Positions 6,084-7,860 of a DNA stretch of 7,860 bases are shown here, piece by piece. Made by a program: the position numbers and the translations under genes. This stretch comes from Deltaproteobacteria bacterium UBA3076 (GTDB taxonomy: Bacteria; Desulfobacterota; Dissulfuribacteria; Dissulfuribacterales; UBA3076): assembly GCA_002367355.1 (NCBI GenBank), contig DFBQ01000062.1, positions 11,775-19,634 on the forward strand, read 5' to 3'. The notes beneath the pieces were generated by a model. The model saw only the letters and a program-made list of their open reading frames with translations, was not told the origin of the DNA and searched no databases. The first letter of the stretch is position 1, and every line of letters starts with the position of its first letter.

Positions 6084-6989
6084 ATGTCTATGAAATACAG
6101 ATCGCTCCGGGGGGTAATTTACCTGTCACTCCTTGCCTGTGTTGTCACAATTGCCCAGGCACTACTAATAATATTCAGGGGAGAGGCCTTCTGCGTTAAT
6201 GAAGGATGTAAAATAGTAGAGGTCTTGACTCTTATTCCACCTTTTTATTTCAATCTGTTAGGTGCTGCTTATTTCTTTGCCATATTCTGTATTGCCTTAA
6301 TAACAAAACAGGGATCAGGGACAGAGCCCATGCTCCGCATCGTGCTTGTTTCCGGTCTTGCAGCCGAGGGGATATTGCTGGGATACCAGATTTTTGTTGC
6401 CAGCGTACTCTGTTCTTACTGCCTGCTTATCTTTCTTCTGGTGGTAATCCTGAACAGCTTGATGGGCTTGCGACAATTAACACTGGGATTAGTAACAATT
6501 ATTGCACAGTTGGTCATGTTTTCTCTGTTAAGTTTTGATACTGCAAAAGACCCCCTATATGGACTCACCCTGGACAATGGGACATATGCTGTAAGGAGAT
6601 GCTCAGATCCGGTTAAACAACTCTATCTAATCTTTTCAGAAAACTGCCCCCACTGCTACAAGGTCATAGAGGTACTGGAAGGATGCACACGGTGCGAATT
6701 TCACTTTAATCCAATCACAAAAATAAGTTCTGACCTGCTTCCAGGATTAAGCCCTAAAGAAAAATTTTTACCTGGAATAAACACTGCTGCCCTGAAAATA
6801 TTTGGCATTGACACTGTTCCGGTACTGATAGCCAAGGATCATGATGGATTGACCTTCATCCAGGGTGAGCGGAATATCATAAACTACATTCAGAATACCT
6901 GTTTTCAAGAAATGCCCTCGCTGGATGGAAATCTGGGAGATCTTTTCGAAACAGAAGATGGTGCATGTTCCATAAATGAAAATTATTAA
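6084..6989 (+). CDS. VKOR-family membrane protein with C-terminal thioredoxin-like domain
   Basis: This is probably a disulfide-generating enzyme of the inner membrane, functionally like DsbB fused to a DsbA-like partner. Residues here count from an in-frame GTG at 6069, which is 5 codons upstream; the ATG at 6084 or 6090 is the likelier start. Five membrane segments are visible (about 15-36, 60-79, 90-110, 113-133, 137-156). Cys42 and Cys47 lie in the first periplasmic loop, and the quinone-site pair is CSYC (115-118). A thioredoxin-like domain with CPHC (193-196) and the cis-proline loop VPVL (250-253) follows. Five membrane segments put this domain in the periplasm, as in cyanobacterial VKOR homologues. 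Extra cysteines are at 178, 206, 209, 278 and 300. The 3' end overlaps panC by 14 nt in another frame. Family confidence is high; substrates are unknown. Confidence 0.85.
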   Translation: MSMKYRSLRGVIYLSLLACVVTIAQALLIIFRGEAFCVNEGCKIVEVLTLIPPFYFNLLGAAYFFAIFCIALITKQGSGTEPMLRIVLVSGLAAEGILLGYQIFVASVLCSYCLLIFLLVVILNSLMGLRQLTLGLVTIIAQLVMFSLLSFDTAKDPLYGLTLDNGTYAVRRCSDPVKQLYLIFSENCPHCYKVIEVLEGCTRCEFHFNPITKISSDLLPGLSPKEKFLPGINTAALKIFGIDTVPVLIAKDHDGLTFIQGERNIINYIQNTCFQEMPSLDGNLGDLFETEDGACSINENY

Positions 6990-7821
6990 CTCTATATCCG
7001 GCATGAAAAAACTGGTCCTCAAGTGGAAACCGGAGGGGTTGTCTGTGGCCCTGGTTCCCACTATGGGCTTTTTCCATGAAGGCCACCTTTCCCTGATGAG
7101 AGCGGCTGGCAGCAAGGCAGACCATGTGGTAGTAAGCCTGTTTGTAAACCCTGCCCAGTTCAGCCCGAATGAAGACCTGAACCGGTATCCAAGAGACTTT
7201 GACCGGGACTCGAAGCTGGCTGAAAAAGAAGGTGTTGGCTGCCTGTTTTGTCCGGATGCCAAAGACATCTATCCACCCGGTTTCCAGACATGGATCCGGG
7301 TCGAAGGCTTAAGTCAGGGGCTTTGTGGCGCATCAAGGCCTGAACACTTCCGCGGTGTAGCCACAATAGTTGCCAAGCTCCTCATTATTGTACAGCCGGA
7401 CATGGCAATCTTCGGTCAGAAGGACTTTCAACAACTCCAGGTCATTCGCCGCATGGTGAGAGACCTGAACATACCGGTTAATATAATAGCCCATCCAATA
7501 GTCAGAGAACCCGACGGTCTGGCAATGAGCTCCCGCAACACCTATCTTGATGCACAAGAGCGCGAATCAGCCCTTTCCCTTGTTCAAGCCCTCCGGCTGG
7601 CTGAAAAAATGGTGGCCCATGGCAGCCGATCCGGTCCGGAAATTATCCAAGCTATCAAAAATCACATCCAATCCTTTAGTAACACCAAGATTGACTATAT
7701 CTTTCTCGGAGACCCTGAGAGCCTGAAGCCGTACGAGGAGATTGTTGGTGAAACCCTTCTCGCCCTGGCAGTATGGGTTGGAAAGACTCGTCTGATCGAC
7801 AACACCTTGCTTAAACAGTAA
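6976..7821 (+). CDS. panC: Pantothenate synthetase (pantoate--beta-alanine ligase)
   Basis: PanC condenses pantoate and beta-alanine with ATP to form pantothenate, the coenzyme A precursor, via a pantoyl-adenylate, in the cytoplasm. The nucleotidyltransferase fold is shown by PTMGFFHEGHLSL (28-40), containing the HxGH motif (His34, Gly36, His37), then FVNPAQF (56-62), NEDLNRYPRD (65-74), HFRGVATIV (124-132), FGQKDFQQL (146-154) and the KMSKS-like GLAMSSRN (181-188). The 281-aa length is normal. The start at 6976 gives the typical N-terminus (MKIINSISGM) and places the ATG inside the end of the VKOR-like gene, so the two are probably co-transcribed and translationally coupled. All catalytic blocks look intact. 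Confidence 0.96.
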   Translation: MKIINSISGMKKLVLKWKPEGLSVALVPTMGFFHEGHLSLMRAAGSKADHVVVSLFVNPAQFSPNEDLNRYPRDFDRDSKLAEKEGVGCLFCPDAKDIYPPGFQTWIRVEGLSQGLCGASRPEHFRGVATIVAKLLIIVQPDMAIFGQKDFQQLQVIRRMVRDLNIPVNIIAHPIVREPDGLAMSSRNTYLDAQERESALSLVQALRLAEKMVAHGSRSGPEIIQAIKNHIQSFSNTKIDYIFLGDPESLKPYEEIVGETLLALAVWVGKTRLIDNTLLKQ

Positions 7822-7822
7822 A

Positions 7823-7860
7823 ATGCAAGTAAAGATATTTGGTAAGCGTTCACAGGGCAC
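7823..7860 (+). CDS. Start of a further ORF, cut by the window edge
   Basis: An ATG lies one nucleotide after the panC stop codon and opens a frame that stays open for the 12 codons to the edge, beginning MQVKIFGKRSQG. The tight spacing is typical of operon genes and suggests co-transcription with panC. The fragment is too short to identify. Confidence 0.4.
   Translation, partial: MQVKIFGKRSQG

Overview
The window is a gene-dense stretch of a bacterial chromosome with moderate GC. Gene content suggests an anaerobe, possibly a Desulfobacterota-type (former Deltaproteobacteria) lineage. The clues are an oxygen-sensitive class I Fe-S fumarase, a radical-SAM short-form ThiC, a ThiD-ThiN fusion in place of ThiE, and a VKOR-thioredoxin fusion for disulfide formation. 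This placement is inferred from gene content only. No insertion sequence, phage gene, tRNA, rRNA or CRISPR array is visible.

Layout. On the plus strand, 87-995 encodes a type I methionine aminopeptidase with an N-terminal SEC-C zinc motif. It converges on a small minus-strand gene (1543-1223, 106 aa, unrecognised), and a 14-bp-arm palindrome lies between them. The small gene has the clearest expression signals in the window: a consensus extended -10 promoter (TTGACA-N17-TATAAA), two operator-like dyads over the promoter and start site, a leader of about 120 nt with a perfect 17-bp hairpin, and a perfect Shine-Dalgarno sequence. Further right is a minus-strand cluster read thiC (5919-4603), thiDN (4606-3254), fused class I fumarase (3245-1761). 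thiC and thiDN overlap by 4 nt, and thiDN and the fumarase gene are 8 nt apart. Divergent from thiC, on the plus strand, are a VKOR-like membrane protein with a periplasmic thioredoxin-like domain (6084-6989) and panC (6976-7821), which overlap by 14 nt. The first codons of a further ORF follow panC.

How the genes fit. ThiC makes HMP-P from AIR. ThiD phosphorylates it to HMP-PP, and the fused ThiN domain joins HMP-PP to thiazole phosphate, so two adjacent genes cover the pyrimidine branch and thiamine phosphate synthesis. No TPP riboswitch is recognisable upstream of thiC. Fumarase is a central-carbon enzyme with no direct thiamine link, so its place in the cluster is probably co-transcription. 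PanC makes pantothenate, giving the window a cofactor-biosynthesis theme. Most of the region is ordinary housekeeping; the least explained part is the small gene at 1223-1543 and its control region up to 1700.
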